A DNA stretch of 32,068 nt from Acidobacteriota bacterium (GCA_027307115.1 DAHUXN010000075.1:1-32068), one strand, 5' to 3'. Counted from the stretch's first letter, positions 8,016 through 17,072 are shown. Made by a program: numbers and translations. Notes: generated by a model from the sequence alone, not told the origin.

Positions 8016-8921
8016 TTACCTCACCACTTTATCGAGCATGAGCAATCCGAGCAGCAAGGGGATATGCGCGACGGTGGCGTGCATCAACCACTTCGCGCGC
8101 ACGTTGGTGCGCGAGCGCGCGGCCCAAAGGCAGACTTGGATAAGCAACATGCCGAGAATCAACGCGCCGAAAAAGTAGCGCAGACCCGCGAGGCCAATCA
8201 CGGAGGGAAGCAGGCTGATGGGAACAAGCGCCGCCGCCGTGAAAATAATTTGACCGAAGGTGGCCGAACCCGCGGGATCGACGACCGGAAGCATGCGGAT
8301 GCCGGCGCGCGCATAGTCCTCGCGGTACATCCAGGCGATTGCGTGGAAATGCGGGAACTGCCACAAAAAGAGAATGCCGAAAAGCAGCCACGCGCCTTCC
8401 GTGAGCGAGCCGCGCGCGGCCGCCCAACCGATGAGCGGCGGAATCGCTCCGGGAATTGCACCGATGGCGGTGGCGAGCGTGGTGCGCTGCTTGAGCGGAG
8501 TGTAAACGCCCAAATACAGCGCCGTGGTGAGCAACGCCAAACCACAGGCAAGCCAATTGGTCAACAGGGCCAAGTACATGGCTCCCAGCACAATTAATCC
8601 CGAGCCGAATGTAAAGGCTTCCATGGCGGGCAACGCACCGAGCGGCAAGGGACGCGCGCTGGTGCGGCGCATCTTTGCGTCGCTCGACCGCTCGAAATAT
8701 TGATTCAGCGCGGCGGTACCAGCGGCGACGAGCGTGGCGCCGAAAATGGCGTTGAACATGCGCAGCGGATCGATGGGGCCGACCGCGCCCAGGTAGAAGC
8801 CGGCCATGGTGGTGAGGACGACGAGGAAAGTCACGTCGGGCTTGACGAGGATTGAGTAAGCTGACAGTCGCGACATGGTGGAACGCGAGACGGAGGCGAC
8901 CGGAGTGCCGGTGGTGCTCAT
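8016..8921 (-). CDS. ctaB: Protoheme IX farnesyltransferase (haem O synthase)
   Basis: This polytopic membrane enzyme transfers a farnesyl group to haem B, giving haem O, the first step to haem A. The prenyltransferase motif spans residues 73-87 with N73, D81, M84, R86 and T87 followed by RPL. The first Asp of the classical NxxxDxxxD is Glu77 here. A second conserved region is YTPLKQRT (140-147) with FLWQFPHFHAIAWMYREDYARAGIRMLP after it. About nine hydrophobic helices are predicted, and 301 residues is the normal length. I chose the ATG at 8921, which has GTGAGG eight bases upstream and lies ten bases after the ctaA stop; the upstream ATG at 8975 would overlap ctaA. It is coupled with ctaA. 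Confidence 0.96.
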   Translation of the reverse strand: MSTTGTPVASVSRSTMSRLSAYSILVKPDVTFLVVLTTMAGFYLGAVGPIDPLRMFNAIFGATLVAAGTAALNQYFERSSDAKMRRTSARPLPLGALPAMEAFTFGSGLIVLGAMYLALLTNWLACGLALLTTALYLGVYTPLKQRTTLATAIGAIPGAIPPLIGWAAARGSLTEGAWLLFGILFLWQFPHFHAIAWMYREDYARAGIRMLPVVDPAGSATFGQIIFTAAALVPISLLPSVIGLAGLRYFFGALILGMLLIQVCLWAARSRTNVRAKWLMHATVAHIPLLLGLLMLDKVVR

Positions 8922-8931
8922 CGCGATGGCC

Positions 8932-9846
8932 TCACGAAGCGACCCTTTGCGTGGGAGACTCGAGGCGCGCGGCATGGACGGGCTTCAAAATGCGATAGCA
9001 TGCGAGCATTAGGATAACACTGGATGCAAATGTCAGCGCTCCGACGGCGACGTGGGCGACGGTGAGCGTGACGTAGACGGGCGTGGGCTGGACCGCGTCG
9101 CGGGCGGCGAGGACGGCCCAGTAAGCGACTCCTCCGAGGACAAGTTGGAGGCCGAGCAGGATTTCGAGATAGCGCGCGGCGTGGCGCAAATCTTTGACTT
9201 CGCGGAAGCGGCGGCTGACGGCGAGGACGGTCCAAAAGACCATGGCGGTGACAATGATTGCGCCGATGATGTGGGGGATGATGCCGAAGGCGTTGTGACG
9301 AAAAGCAGCGCCGAGGACGATTTGCAGCAGAATCAGGACGGAAGTCCAAACGGTGAGCGCGCGGAGGCTGGGAGAGCCGCGATCTTCGATTTGCGGCAAG
9401 AGGCTGAGCCACCAGCGGCTGGTGAAGACAGCGATGCTGATGATGGTGACGAAAAACAATTCGGCGAGGGTTGCGTGGGCGGAGGAAACAGGAGGCGGCA
9501 AAAAGAATTTAACAGTGATGCCGCCGAGAACGCCCTGCGCGACTACCAAGCCCAACGCGGCCCAGGCAAGATTACGAACCCACGGGCGCGATTCCTTGCG
9601 CCACGCCCAGACAGCGAGAATTATGGTGAGAATGCCGACGAGGGTGGCGATCATGCGATGGCCGTGCTCGTACATGATTCCGCCGACCATGGGAGGCAAC
9701 AGAGAGCCGTAGGAGAGCGGCCAATCAGGGACGGCGAGGCCGGCGTCGTTGCTGGTGACGAGGGCGCCGGCGATCAGGAGAAGAAACGTGCAACACGCCG
9801 TGAAAACAGCAAAGCGATGGAGTGCGCGATTGCCTTCTTCTCTCAA
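8932..9846 (-). CDS. ctaA: Haem A synthase
   Basis: This integral membrane enzyme oxidises the C8 methyl of haem O to the formyl of haem A for aa3-type oxidases. It has 304 residues and eight transmembrane helices in two four-helix halves. Conserved histidines are visible: EHGHRM (His61, His63), SAHATL (His124), RHNAFGIIPH (His184, His192) and VAHVAVG (His265). The first helix ends with the family's TSNDAGLAVPDWPLSYG. The start is a TTG at 9846, with AAAGGGA upstream; no ATG or GTG is available before the first helix. It is translated just before ctaB. Oxidase subunit genes are not present in the window, so they must lie elsewhere. Confidence 0.95.
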   Translation of the reverse strand: MREEGNRALHRFAVFTACCTFLLLIAGALVTSNDAGLAVPDWPLSYGSLLPPMVGGIMYEHGHRMIATLVGILTIILAVWAWRKESRPWVRNLAWAALGLVVAQGVLGGITVKFFLPPPVSSAHATLAELFFVTIISIAVFTSRWWLSLLPQIEDRGSPSLRALTVWTSVLILLQIVLGAAFRHNAFGIIPHIIGAIIVTAMVFWTVLAVSRRFREVKDLRHAARYLEILLGLQLVLGGVAYWAVLAARDAVQPTPVYVTLTVAHVAVGALTFASSVILMLACYRILKPVHAARLESPTQRVAS

Positions 9847-10544
9847 GATAGCTAGTTCCCTTTCGCGAATGGCCGAACCACTAAGTATACCTCAGGGGCT
9901 GAAGCCCCTTTTACGAATGGCGCTTTACGGCACGGCTAAAGCCGTGCCCTGACGCAGCGTTACGGCCAATGGCTCTGTTCTCGCAGACAAAAGCCGTGCC
10001 CTGACAGAGAGTGAGCCGTCCCTACGAGAGCAAAGGTACACAGGCTGAAGCCTGTGCCACCCAGGACGGAGACAAAAGCAAGCTGCTTCCCACTCCGGGC
10101 GAACCGCTGCACCGAGACGAACGGCAAAACGGCGTCGAGACGCCATCTTCCAAATAGACAGAGGGATTAACCTCGCCTGTACGAAGGCAAAAGCCCCACG
10201 CTCAAAATGCGAGCATGGGGCACCCGCAAAGACGTGAGTAACCCCCCCTTCGCAACAGCGGCGAAGGATGGGGCACCCGCAAAGCAAAAGCCGCAGAACT
10301 TGGCAAAAACGGCCAAGCGCTACAAAAAAGGCGCGGCGACGAATACATGATCACATGTGCCGCCGGACGTTGGCGCAAAAGCCCCACGCTCAAAATACGA
10401 GCATGGGGCACCCGCAAAGACGTGAGTAACCCCCCCTTCGCAACAGCGGCGAAGGATGGGGCACCCGCCGCTACGCAAAACGGCGAACGCGACTCGGGGA
10501 GTCGCGCTGGGCAGGGCAAGCCCCGCCCCTACGAAAGCAAAAAG
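9847..10544. repeat. 0.7-kb intergenic hairpin-repeat cluster upstream of ctaA
   Basis: No gene is supported. In order: AGGGGCTGAAGCCCCT (about 9895-9910), GGCACGGCTAAAGCCGTGCC (9929-9948), a half copy near 9990, CACAGGCTGAAGCCTGTG (10039-10056) and a GGCGTC/GACGCC palindrome (about 10132). Then comes a composite of GCCCCACGCTC/GAGCATGGGGC plus CCCCCCTTCGC/GCGAAGGATGGGG at 10193-10274, a CTTGGC/GCCAAG element (about 10298-10318), and the same composite again at 10381-10462. It ends with AGGGCAAGCCCCGCCCCTAC. The two composites are nearly identical, including the spacer between their hairpins. Confidence 0.82.
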
Positions 10545-11327
10545 CTACTGGGCCTTGAAGGTGAAGTCGGACGTCTTCGACTCTTTGGGACCGATGGTTA
10601 CAGTCTGATCGACGACGCCGTACTTTTCCTGCCAGGCCTCGATCGTGTACGTGCCCGGCGGCAAATTCTTGAGTTCGAACTTGCCGTCTTTGTCCGTGAT
10701 GGCGTAATAGGGATTCGCCATGACGGCGATGTAACCCTTCATCCACGGGTGGACGTTGCACTTCACGGGAATGGCGACTTCAGGACGGGCGAAAGTGTCC
10801 GTGATTGCGGCGGCCTTGGGAGGCTGCGACTTGTTCCACTCGCGATTGTCGGCGGGCGTGGGGTGAATGTTGTGAGTGGTGTCGTCACTGTTGACGACGG
10901 AAAGCTGCTGTCCGACCATGAGCGCCACGATGTGCGGCGTGTACATGCAATCTTTCTGGTCGAGAGTGACGGATTCGGAGGGCGTGGGGAAGGAATAATC
11001 CTCGGCGCCCGTCTTTACGTACACCACGACGTTGGCGAGCGTGTTGCCATCTCCCACGACGACCTGGTCAGGAAAGGCAGGCTTGGAATTAGCCTTGACG
11101 CAATAGGGATCCGCGCTCATGTTGATCGGCTTGAATTTCGGCGCTGTCCCGTCGAGCTTGACGACACCGCTGACGGAGCCAACGGTGGACATGTCCACTG
11201 TTTTTTTCGCCGCAGAGGAGGCGGCGGACTGCTCTTCGCCGGTTGTTTGACTCTGATTTTTGCTGCATCCGACAACGACAAGCGCGAAAGCGGCTGCCGC
11301 TGTCCAACAAATCCATTTCCTATTCAT
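10545..11327 (-). CDS. Lipoprotein with cupredoxin-like and carboxypeptidase-regulatory-like domains
   Basis: 260 residues. The N-terminus is a lipoprotein signal with Cys21 after VVVG, so the protein is probably anchored at a membrane surface facing the periplasm. Residues about 50-205 resemble the cupredoxin-like proteins often found next to multihaem cytochromes. The possible copper ligands are His152 and His155 (THNIHPTP), Cys190, His193 and Met196 (KCNVHPWMKGY), the type I copper set. Residues about 205-260 form a beta-sandwich of the carboxypeptidase regulatory type (DKDGKFELKNLPPGTYTIEAWQEKYG). The gene lies 217 bases downstream of the eight-haem cytochrome, across a palindromic repeat. 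An electron-carrier role is inferred from the ligands and position. An AGGAGG lies 12 bases before the ATG. Confidence 0.85.
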   Translation of the reverse strand: MNRKWICWTAAAAFALVVVGCSKNQSQTTGEEQSAASSAAKKTVDMSTVGSVSGVVKLDGTAPKFKPINMSADPYCVKANSKPAFPDQVVVGDGNTLANVVVYVKTGAEDYSFPTPSESVTLDQKDCMYTPHIVALMVGQQLSVVNSDDTTHNIHPTPADNREWNKSQPPKAAAITDTFARPEVAIPVKCNVHPWMKGYIAVMANPYYAITDKDGKFELKNLPPGTYTIEAWQEKYGVVDQTVTIGPKESKTSDFTFKAQ

Positions 11328-11381
11328 AATGCGATTATTCCTCCTGAATTTTTAAGTAGGCCCGCGAATCAGGTAACGGGT

Positions 11382-11473
11382 CAGCTTTGAATTTTGTCTC
11401 CTTGTGTCACGATCAAGAAAATTCAAAGTTTGAATTTTGGCTCTTTGTGTCACGGTCAAGAAAACTCAAGCTG
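11382..11473. repeat. Tandem pair of palindromes with TTGTGTCACG loop
   Basis: Two head-to-tail copies. Copy 1 has a left arm from 11382 (CTTTGAATTTT), a 22-base loop (11396-11417) and a right arm AAAATTCAAAG (11418-11428). Copy 2 has GTTTGAATTTT (11428-11438), a 22-base loop (11439-11460) and AAAACTCAAGCTG (11461-11473). Both loops contain TTGTGTCACG. The outermost arms (CAGCTT and AAGCTG) also pair with each other. The pair sits between the eight-haem cytochrome and the lipoprotein gene. Confidence 0.8.
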
Positions 11474-11544
11474 ATCCGACACCGAGAATCGAGATAATAG
11501 TTTTTGCCCTCCGGTTTGACTCCGGATGTCACCCCTCTAGGATA

Positions 11545-14500
11545 TTACTTTTTGGCACGGGAAGAACCTGATTTCGGCGCGGACGGGGTGCGGCCGGAAA
11601 GCATGGCCTGCTCCTGCGGCGTCAGTTGGAGAAGATAGCGGACGAGCAAATCCGCTTCGTCGCCCTTGTATTGTTGAGCGGCCGCGGGCAGAGGTCCGTT
11701 GAAGACCCAGCGGGCGTCCCGCCGCACGAACAAACCCGAAGGCATGGCGGTGCCGGGGATGATGGTGGCGGGCTCGGTGATCCAGCGGACGGTCCACGGA
11801 GAACGGAGGCGCTCACCGGCCAGCAGGAAATTCGGGGCGGTTGCATTCTTGTCGTGCGCTGCGTTGCCCGTCGCGTGACACTTCAAGCAAGGCGCGGCGG
11901 GACTGGTGAAGATGGCGCGCGCCACCAAGCGCTCCTGATCCGTCAAAGGCGCAAGCTTCTGGGGAATAAACGGTTCCTGCTGGGACGACAAGGCGCCGAA
12001 GAAAAGGACGAGCTTGCGAATTTCGTCGTCGGACAAGAAAAATGTGGGCATGCGGACTTTTAGATAACTGCGAACGCCGTTGCGGTCTTCGTCCGTCGTG
12101 CTGAGCGAAGGGTTCGCGAGGAAGCGCTTGAGCCATTCCGGGTTCACGCGCGCGCCTTCGCTGGTGAGAACGGGCGGCAGGTTGATGGAATTATCGGCCT
12201 GATACATCGGCAGGCCCATGAGGACGGTTTTCTGGCCGATATCAATCTGATGGCAGCCGATACAGTTGTACTTGGTGACGATCCACCAACCCTGCTGAAT
12301 ATATTTGCGCTGGTCAGTGGGAGCGTATTGGTAACTCGGCGGGAGGGTCGATTCCGTGCTGCCGAGCAGGAATGAAGCGAGCGCGTTGATCTGCTCACGG
12401 TCAATATTCGGCTTGGGCATGTGCAGGCGATCCATCGGATTCGGCTTGTACCTGCCTTCGTCGAATACTTCGGGATTCGCGAGTTTCTGGTCGAAGAAGC
12501 CCTTCAGGTCGTACCAACTGCCACGCGGATCCTTTTTGCCGTCGGGCAAAATGCCTTCCTGAGCCTTGGTGTAAAGAAGCGCGTAGTCGAAACGCCCGAT
12601 TGGCTTGCTGCCCTCGGTGGTGAGTTCGGTGCCGATGCGCGCGGCGTCCTCGAGGCCGGAAATTTCGTGGCAGCCAGCGCAGCCGTAGTGCTCGACCAGG
12701 GTTTTTCCCTTGGCGTAAAGATTCGTGTCGTTAATGAAACTGGCCTGATCGTAGTGGGCGCTCGAATCCTTCTGCGTCATCAAATAGCTGGCGATGTCGC
12801 GCGCTTCCTGCCAGCTCAACCGGAAGTCGGGCATGATGGTGGCCTGCTCGACGACGAGTTCATGGCCGTCGTTCGGGCATTTCGAGTGCTCGACGTCAAA
12901 AACGTAAGGCAAGTTGTGCTTGGCGTAGTCGGCTGGGCCGATGTCTTTATGTTCGTACGGACAATAGGGCTCCGTGCGCACGCGGGGATTGTGAATCCAG
13001 CGGACGATGTAATCGTAATCCGCTTTTTCGCCGACGCGGCTGAGGTTTGCGGCAATGTCGCCGCCGATTTTCTGAGTTCCCTCTCCGATGGAGTGGCAAG
13101 CCAGGCAGCCGAGTGAATCGAACATGGCTTTGCCGTTCGCCGCATCGCCACCGGGCTGTTTTTCGAGCGCCGGACCTTTGAGGCCCTGCTGCCAGATGAA
13201 TGCAGAGATGGCTTGGACTTCGTCAGGCTCCAAACGGAACTGCGGCATTTTCGTGGAGGGATCGAATTGCCACGTGTGGCCAAGCCAGTATGGAATCCAA
13301 TTGGGATTCAACTTCATGCGAACTTCTTTCAGATCCGGAGCGATACGCTTGACTTCCTGCTGAAGGCTGTGGCTGAGCTCGTCGAGTTGTTCGACGCGCG
13401 CGTCAATCTTGCTGACATTTACGGTGAGATCAGTCGCCTGCGCGTAGAGCTTTTGCGCGGTGGCGTTGTCCGGCGCCTGGTCGCCCGCTTTGTTGAGTTG
13501 CGGGATAGTTTGATTGTCGTCGGCCTTCTCTTTTTCGAGGCTCGCGATTTCGCGGACGGTGTCTTGAAGCTGCTGGCCTTGAGGGTCAAAACCGGCGTAA
13601 TTATGGCAGCCGATGCAGCCTCTTTCGCGAAATAGAATTTTCGCTTCGCTCAGCACGGGGGCGTGCTCAGTCCACGCGTCAGCCGAATGGCATTGCTGGC
13701 AGCCCGCGTCGTAATTTTCAGGATAATAGAGCGGCCAGAGCCAGTGTTCGTAGCGACCGTGCGCTGTCTCGACGCTGTCGAGCGCGCGGCCGTTTCCGCC
13801 GTGGCAGGGCGAGCAGCCGAACTTATCGAGCGGATGCCATTGCAAGAGTTGTGTGTCAGGATGGCTGGTGAACGGCGCGTCTTTACTTTTTTGGAGACCA
13901 AGATCGGTCTTCGTCAACGTCAACGATGTGGGAATGTATTTCGGGTCCATGCCCACGTGGCACGACTGGCAACGATCCGTGAGGCCGACGCCGCCGACAT
14001 CGTTAATTTCATGGCCCGGCGGGTTGACGTTGATTTGAATGAGTGAAACGTCCATGGACTGCACGGTGTTGAGCAGACCCTGAAGCTGCGCGGAATTCAA
14101 ACCGGGGAGTTTATCGCCGGCATATTTCGCCATGGCGTCTTGCGCATCTTTCACCGGCTTATCAGTATCGCCCTCTTTGGCGGTGAGCTGGGCTTTCTGG
14201 TCAAGCAATTGATTGAATGTATCGTTGAGCTGATCGTAGTTCAGCTTCTTTTCGACAGTCTTACCGTCGGCTTCGGGCCAATCGACCGTGTAGGTCTTCG
14301 CTTTCGCTTCCTGCATCTCCTTGAGCTTGCTTTGCTTCTCGCTGCGATACGAAGCGGTGCTGGGAACGATTTCGTAGTCGTAAATGAGCGAGCCGACGAG
14401 GCTGCGGTCTTCCTGGAAAGCAGGCAGGACGGCGGCGCGCTGCTGGTCGATCAGAGCGATTTGCTGCTGGATGGCGGCGTCCTGCGGCTTGGCGACGGCT

Positions 14501-14769
14501 TCGGCTTGCCGGAGCGTGGTGGAAAGTTTCTGATAATCAGGAGACGAGTAAACCGTCTTTTCCGCAGCGCGACGGGCGCGAAGCTGCTTCTGCAAGTAGA
14601 CCGAATAGGAAGACGCGAAGCGGCGCTGATATGAACGCCAGGGCCGCAAGCCGATGAACTCCGCGTAGAAGGACCACGTGACGCACAGCAAAAGCACAAA
14701 GACCGCGATCAAAATCCAGTTCGCGTAGGAGCGACTTTTTATCGGATCATCGGGCGGAAGTTCAGGCAA
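11545..14769 (-). CDS. Membrane-anchored octahaem cytochrome c of the bc/b6f-type complex
   Basis: 1074 residues with eight CxxCH haem-binding motifs, starting at about residues 267, 319, 357, 385, 555, 697, 836 and 961. One transmembrane helix (about 16-36) anchors the protein; the rest should be periplasmic. Between the helix and the first haem is a region of about 220 residues rich in Gln, Lys and Ala that is probably coiled coil, and a second such stretch lies at about 403-480. The last four motifs sit in repeated cytochrome c domains, with Met-containing segments such as ATIMPDFRLS, KMPQFRLEPDEV and RMPTFFLSDDE that may give sixth ligands. The start is TTG at 14769 with GAAGGAG upstream. 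It follows petC, petB and petD and presumably accepts electrons from the Rieske protein, replacing cytochrome c1 or f. Confidence 0.93.
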   Translation of the reverse strand: MPELPPDDPIKSRSYANWILIAVFVLLLCVTWSFYAEFIGLRPWRSYQRRFASSYSVYLQKQLRARRAAEKTVYSSPDYQKLSTTLRQAEAVAKPQDAAIQQQIALIDQQRAAVLPAFQEDRSLVGSLIYDYEIVPSTASYRSEKQSKLKEMQEAKAKTYTVDWPEADGKTVEKKLNYDQLNDTFNQLLDQKAQLTAKEGDTDKPVKDAQDAMAKYAGDKLPGLNSAQLQGLLNTVQSMDVSLIQINVNPPGHEINDVGGVGLTDRCQSCHVGMDPKYIPTSLTLTKTDLGLQKSKDAPFTSHPDTQLLQWHPLDKFGCSPCHGGNGRALDSVETAHGRYEHWLWPLYYPENYDAGCQQCHSADAWTEHAPVLSEAKILFRERGCIGCHNYAGFDPQGQQLQDTVREIASLEKEKADDNQTIPQLNKAGDQAPDNATAQKLYAQATDLTVNVSKIDARVEQLDELSHSLQQEVKRIAPDLKEVRMKLNPNWIPYWLGHTWQFDPSTKMPQFRLEPDEVQAISAFIWQQGLKGPALEKQPGGDAANGKAMFDSLGCLACHSIGEGTQKIGGDIAANLSRVGEKADYDYIVRWIHNPRVRTEPYCPYEHKDIGPADYAKHNLPYVFDVEHSKCPNDGHELVVEQATIMPDFRLSWQEARDIASYLMTQKDSSAHYDQASFINDTNLYAKGKTLVEHYGCAGCHEISGLEDAARIGTELTTEGSKPIGRFDYALLYTKAQEGILPDGKKDPRGSWYDLKGFFDQKLANPEVFDEGRYKPNPMDRLHMPKPNIDREQINALASFLLGSTESTLPPSYQYAPTDQRKYIQQGWWIVTKYNCIGCHQIDIGQKTVLMGLPMYQADNSINLPPVLTSEGARVNPEWLKRFLANPSLSTTDEDRNGVRSYLKVRMPTFFLSDDEIRKLVLFFGALSSQQEPFIPQKLAPLTDQERLVARAIFTSPAAPCLKCHATGNAAHDKNATAPNFLLAGERLRSPWTVRWITEPATIIPGTAMPSGLFVRRDARWVFNGPLPAAAQQYKGDEADLLVRYLLQLTPQEQAMLSGRTPSAPKSGSSRAKK

Positions 14770-14991
14770 ACGCGATCTCCTTCAAGAGTTTGGCGTTCTG
14801 GGGAATGCGGAGAGCGCGCGGCGCTTTGCGCCGACGGGCGGGGATTAACCCCGCCCCTACAAAAGCAAAGGCACACAGGCAACAGTCCGCCACGGCGGGC
14901 AAGCCTGTGCCACGCACGCCAGGGCAAAGCGGCAAAAGCCCCACGCTAACAAAACGAGCATGGGGCGCCCGCAAAGACCAAACTTTAAAGG
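14770..14991. repeat. Repeat module inside the bc complex operon
   Basis: The gap between petD and the eight-haem gene holds a fixed-order module: GGCGCTTTGCGCC with GGGCGGGGATTAACCCCGCC (about 14819-14858), a CACAGGC...GCCTGTG palindrome carrying an inserted CCGCCACGGCGGG hairpin (14874-14909), and a GCCCCACGCT/AGCATGGGGC hairpin (14938-14966). No gene is seen. Confidence 0.82.
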
Positions 14992-15981
14992 CTAGATGCT
15001 GAACCAAGGCGTCTCCCAAACATATTTAATGCGGAACACGAGCCGCAGGAAAATTGTGACCGGCAAGAAGAGCATGGTGATGAGAAAGATGTACATGGTG
15101 ACGGTCTGAACGAGGCTCATCTTGCGATAAATTTTCCGGCTGTAGTCAGTGCGCATACAGATCCAATGGATGAACAACGCGGCGACGATTCCGTAGACCA
15201 CCATGGGAATAATTCCAAACAGGCCGCGCGCGATGATCACCGCCTCCGGTTTCCAAGCGGCAGGCAAAATGTGGGCAAGCCAGTGCCCGTTCACGCCGAA
15301 AATCTGGTCGAGGTTGCGGTTGACGTTGAACTCCACGCGATCGGGATCCCATGTTTGCGTCGGCCAATACCACATGAAGCCAGGGCCGCGAATGAATGTG
15401 CCGATGGAAACCAGCACGAGCCAAATCGCCTCGAAGCCAATCAGGAAAGTCCAAATTGCGTGGCGGCGCTGCTTGTAGGTGTAGTAGCCGTTGCCGAGCG
15501 GATTCGCGTCGATAAAAGGAATGGCCATGAGACCGACAATTATGAGAGTGGGAACGATGACGCCAGCGATCCAGGGGTCGAAATATTCGAGCATTTCCTG
15601 AAGGCCGAGGAAGTACCACGGAGCCTTCGCGGGATTCATGGTGACGCTGGCGTTGGCGGGCTCTTCGAGGGGCGCGTTCAACGTGAGCGCCCAGACCATC
15701 AAGATGATGGTGATGATGAGAGCGGCGAGAAGTTCCTTGCGCATGAGGAACGGGTTCGTGTGCAGTTCGCGTTCCCAGCGGGAGTTGTAAGGATAGGTTG
15801 TGCGGTGGTGCGTGCGCGCGAGTTGCGGATCGCCTTCGAGTTGCGCGATGAGGCGGTCGTTCGCCAAGGCATTGTGAAAGGCAAGCCAAGTGAAAAACGG
15901 GACGAAAAGGAGCATCGCAACAATAGGAATATTGTCGGGGGTGGAGATGATGACCCAGAGTTGGTGCCAGTCACCGAACAT
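14992..15981 (-). CDS. petD: Cytochrome b C-terminal subunit (b6f subunit IV type)
   Basis: 329 residues, longer than plant-type subunit IV (about 160), with at least six hydrophobic helices. The quinol-oxidation site motif is present as KAPWYFLGLQEMLEYF (residues 119-134), an APWY variant of the classical PEWY. The following FDPWIAGVIVPTLIIVGLMAIPFID is the conserved helix of the cytochrome b C-terminal domain. The remaining C-terminal half, with helices at about 175-195, 250-275 and 290-315, is an extension seen in non-proteobacterial bc complexes. The ATG at 15981 has AGGAAC upstream. It is encoded between petB and the eight-haem cytochrome and forms the quinol site together with PetB and the Rieske protein in the inner membrane. 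Confidence 0.92.
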   Translation of the reverse strand: MFGDWHQLWVIISTPDNIPIVAMLLFVPFFTWLAFHNALANDRLIAQLEGDPQLARTHHRTTYPYNSRWERELHTNPFLMRKELLAALIITIILMVWALTLNAPLEEPANASVTMNPAKAPWYFLGLQEMLEYFDPWIAGVIVPTLIIVGLMAIPFIDANPLGNGYYTYKQRRHAIWTFLIGFEAIWLVLVSIGTFIRGPGFMWYWPTQTWDPDRVEFNVNRNLDQIFGVNGHWLAHILPAAWKPEAVIIARGLFGIIPMVVYGIVAALFIHWICMRTDYSRKIYRKMSLVQTVTMYIFLITMLFLPVTIFLRLVFRIKYVWETPWFSI

Positions 15982-16131
15982 TGTTAGTTAGTTCCTGCGC
16001 TTTTGGCTTCCACGTTTGTCCTTGTTACACGCCTAAAGAAAAAGCAGATTCCTCGTCGCATGGCTCCTCGGAATGACAACGAAGAGAGCTTTGCAACAAG
16101 CTGCCGTGTGTGAAATTTTGATATGACGGCC
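15982..16131. repeat. Single dispersed element between petB and petD
   Basis: This 150-base gap contains one full copy of the AAGCAGATTCCTCGTCGCAT...CTCGGAATGACAAC element (16041-16080), near-identical to copies at 7939-7975 and 28886-28925. Nothing else is recognised. Confidence 0.75.
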
Positions 16132-17028
16132 TCATACCTTGGTTTCCGATTCGAGCATTACGGGCGATGGGCCGGAGATTCCGCCGTCCTTGCGAACGCG
16201 CCAGAAGTGCACGCCCATAAAAACCGAGGCGATCAGGGGAATCGCGATGCAATGCCAGATGTAGGCGCGAAGAAGCGCGTTGGCATCAACGATGGAACCG
16301 CCCAGCAAGCCGAAGCGCACGTCGTTGTAGGCGTTCATGCCTAATTGCGGGCCGAAGGGTCCCTGGCTGCCTAACAAAGGAGTGGCGCGCGCCATGTTGG
16401 TTCCCACGGTGACGGCCCAGAAGCCCAACTGATCGTCGGGAAGCAAATATCCCGTGAATGAGAGCAGAAGGGTCAAGACCATCAGCAGAACGCCGATGCA
16501 CCAATTGAATTCGCGCGGGCGCTTATATGAGCCGGACATGAAAACGCGGAACATGTGCAGCCAGACGGCCATGACCATCAAGTGAGCGGCCCAGCGGTGC
16601 ATGTTGCGAAGGAGTTGGCCGAAGGGAACGTCGTTTTCGAGATAGAGAATGTCGCGAAAGGCCTGAACTTTTGTGGGGTGGTAATAAAACATCAGCAGCA
16701 CGCCCGTGAATACGAGGACGATGAACAAATAAAAAGTGATGCCGCCCATGCCCCATGTGTAGCCGTAACGAGTGGCGTCGCGATTGACCTTGGCCGGATG
16801 GATGTGGAAGAAAAGATTGTTGAGCGTAGAGAGGGCGCGATTGCGCGGCTCGTCATCGTGCTTGATGCGGAAAATCGCGCGATAGAGCTGAGTTTCCTCG
16901 GGCTTCTTCAGATCCTCGGCCTGCTCGCGAGCTTTGCCTGTCAGGGCTGCGCCCAACTCCCGGGTCTTCTTTTTTATGTGATCGAGAAAGCCCGGCTTGC
17001 TGCCGCTCTCTCCGCCTTCATCCGCCAT
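16132..17028 (-). CDS. petB: Cytochrome b N-terminal subunit (b6-type)
   Basis: 298 residues with a soluble N-terminal extension of about 60 residues and then four transmembrane helices carrying two haems b. The four ligand histidines are visible: His144 and His158 in helix B (MHRWAAHLMVMAVWLH), and His259 and His274 in helix D (WHCIAIPLIASVFMGVH). The fourteen residues between the helix D pair match the b6f/Firmicute spacing, not the thirteen of mitochondrial-type cytochrome b. FTGYLLPDDQLGFWAVTVGTN is the conserved segment after helix C. The ATG at 17028 has GGAAGAGG about nine bases upstream. Splitting cytochrome b into PetB and PetD is also b6f-like. It follows the Rieske gene across a 106-base gap with a palindromic repeat. 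Confidence 0.96.
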   Translation of the reverse strand: MADEGGESGSKPGFLDHIKKKTRELGAALTGKAREQAEDLKKPEETQLYRAIFRIKHDDEPRNRALSTLNNLFFHIHPAKVNRDATRYGYTWGMGGITFYLFIVLVFTGVLLMFYYHPTKVQAFRDILYLENDVPFGQLLRNMHRWAAHLMVMAVWLHMFRVFMSGSYKRPREFNWCIGVLLMVLTLLLSFTGYLLPDDQLGFWAVTVGTNMARATPLLGSQGPFGPQLGMNAYNDVRFGLLGGSIVDANALLRAYIWHCIAIPLIASVFMGVHFWRVRKDGGISGPSPVMLESETKV

Positions 17029-17072
17029 TTCGGGGGCCTCTTCCCTGCTGAACTGAATTTAGAGTATTGGTT

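Noticed and set aside
10193-10462. Intrinsic terminators
   Set aside because: The GC-rich hairpins lack a following U-tract on the minus strand, so they are not simple rho-independent terminators.
10347-11390. 347-codon plus-strand frame opposite the lipoprotein gene
   Set aside because: Its first 60 codons are repeat sequence and the rest is antisense to a protein with a clear lipobox and copper ligands.
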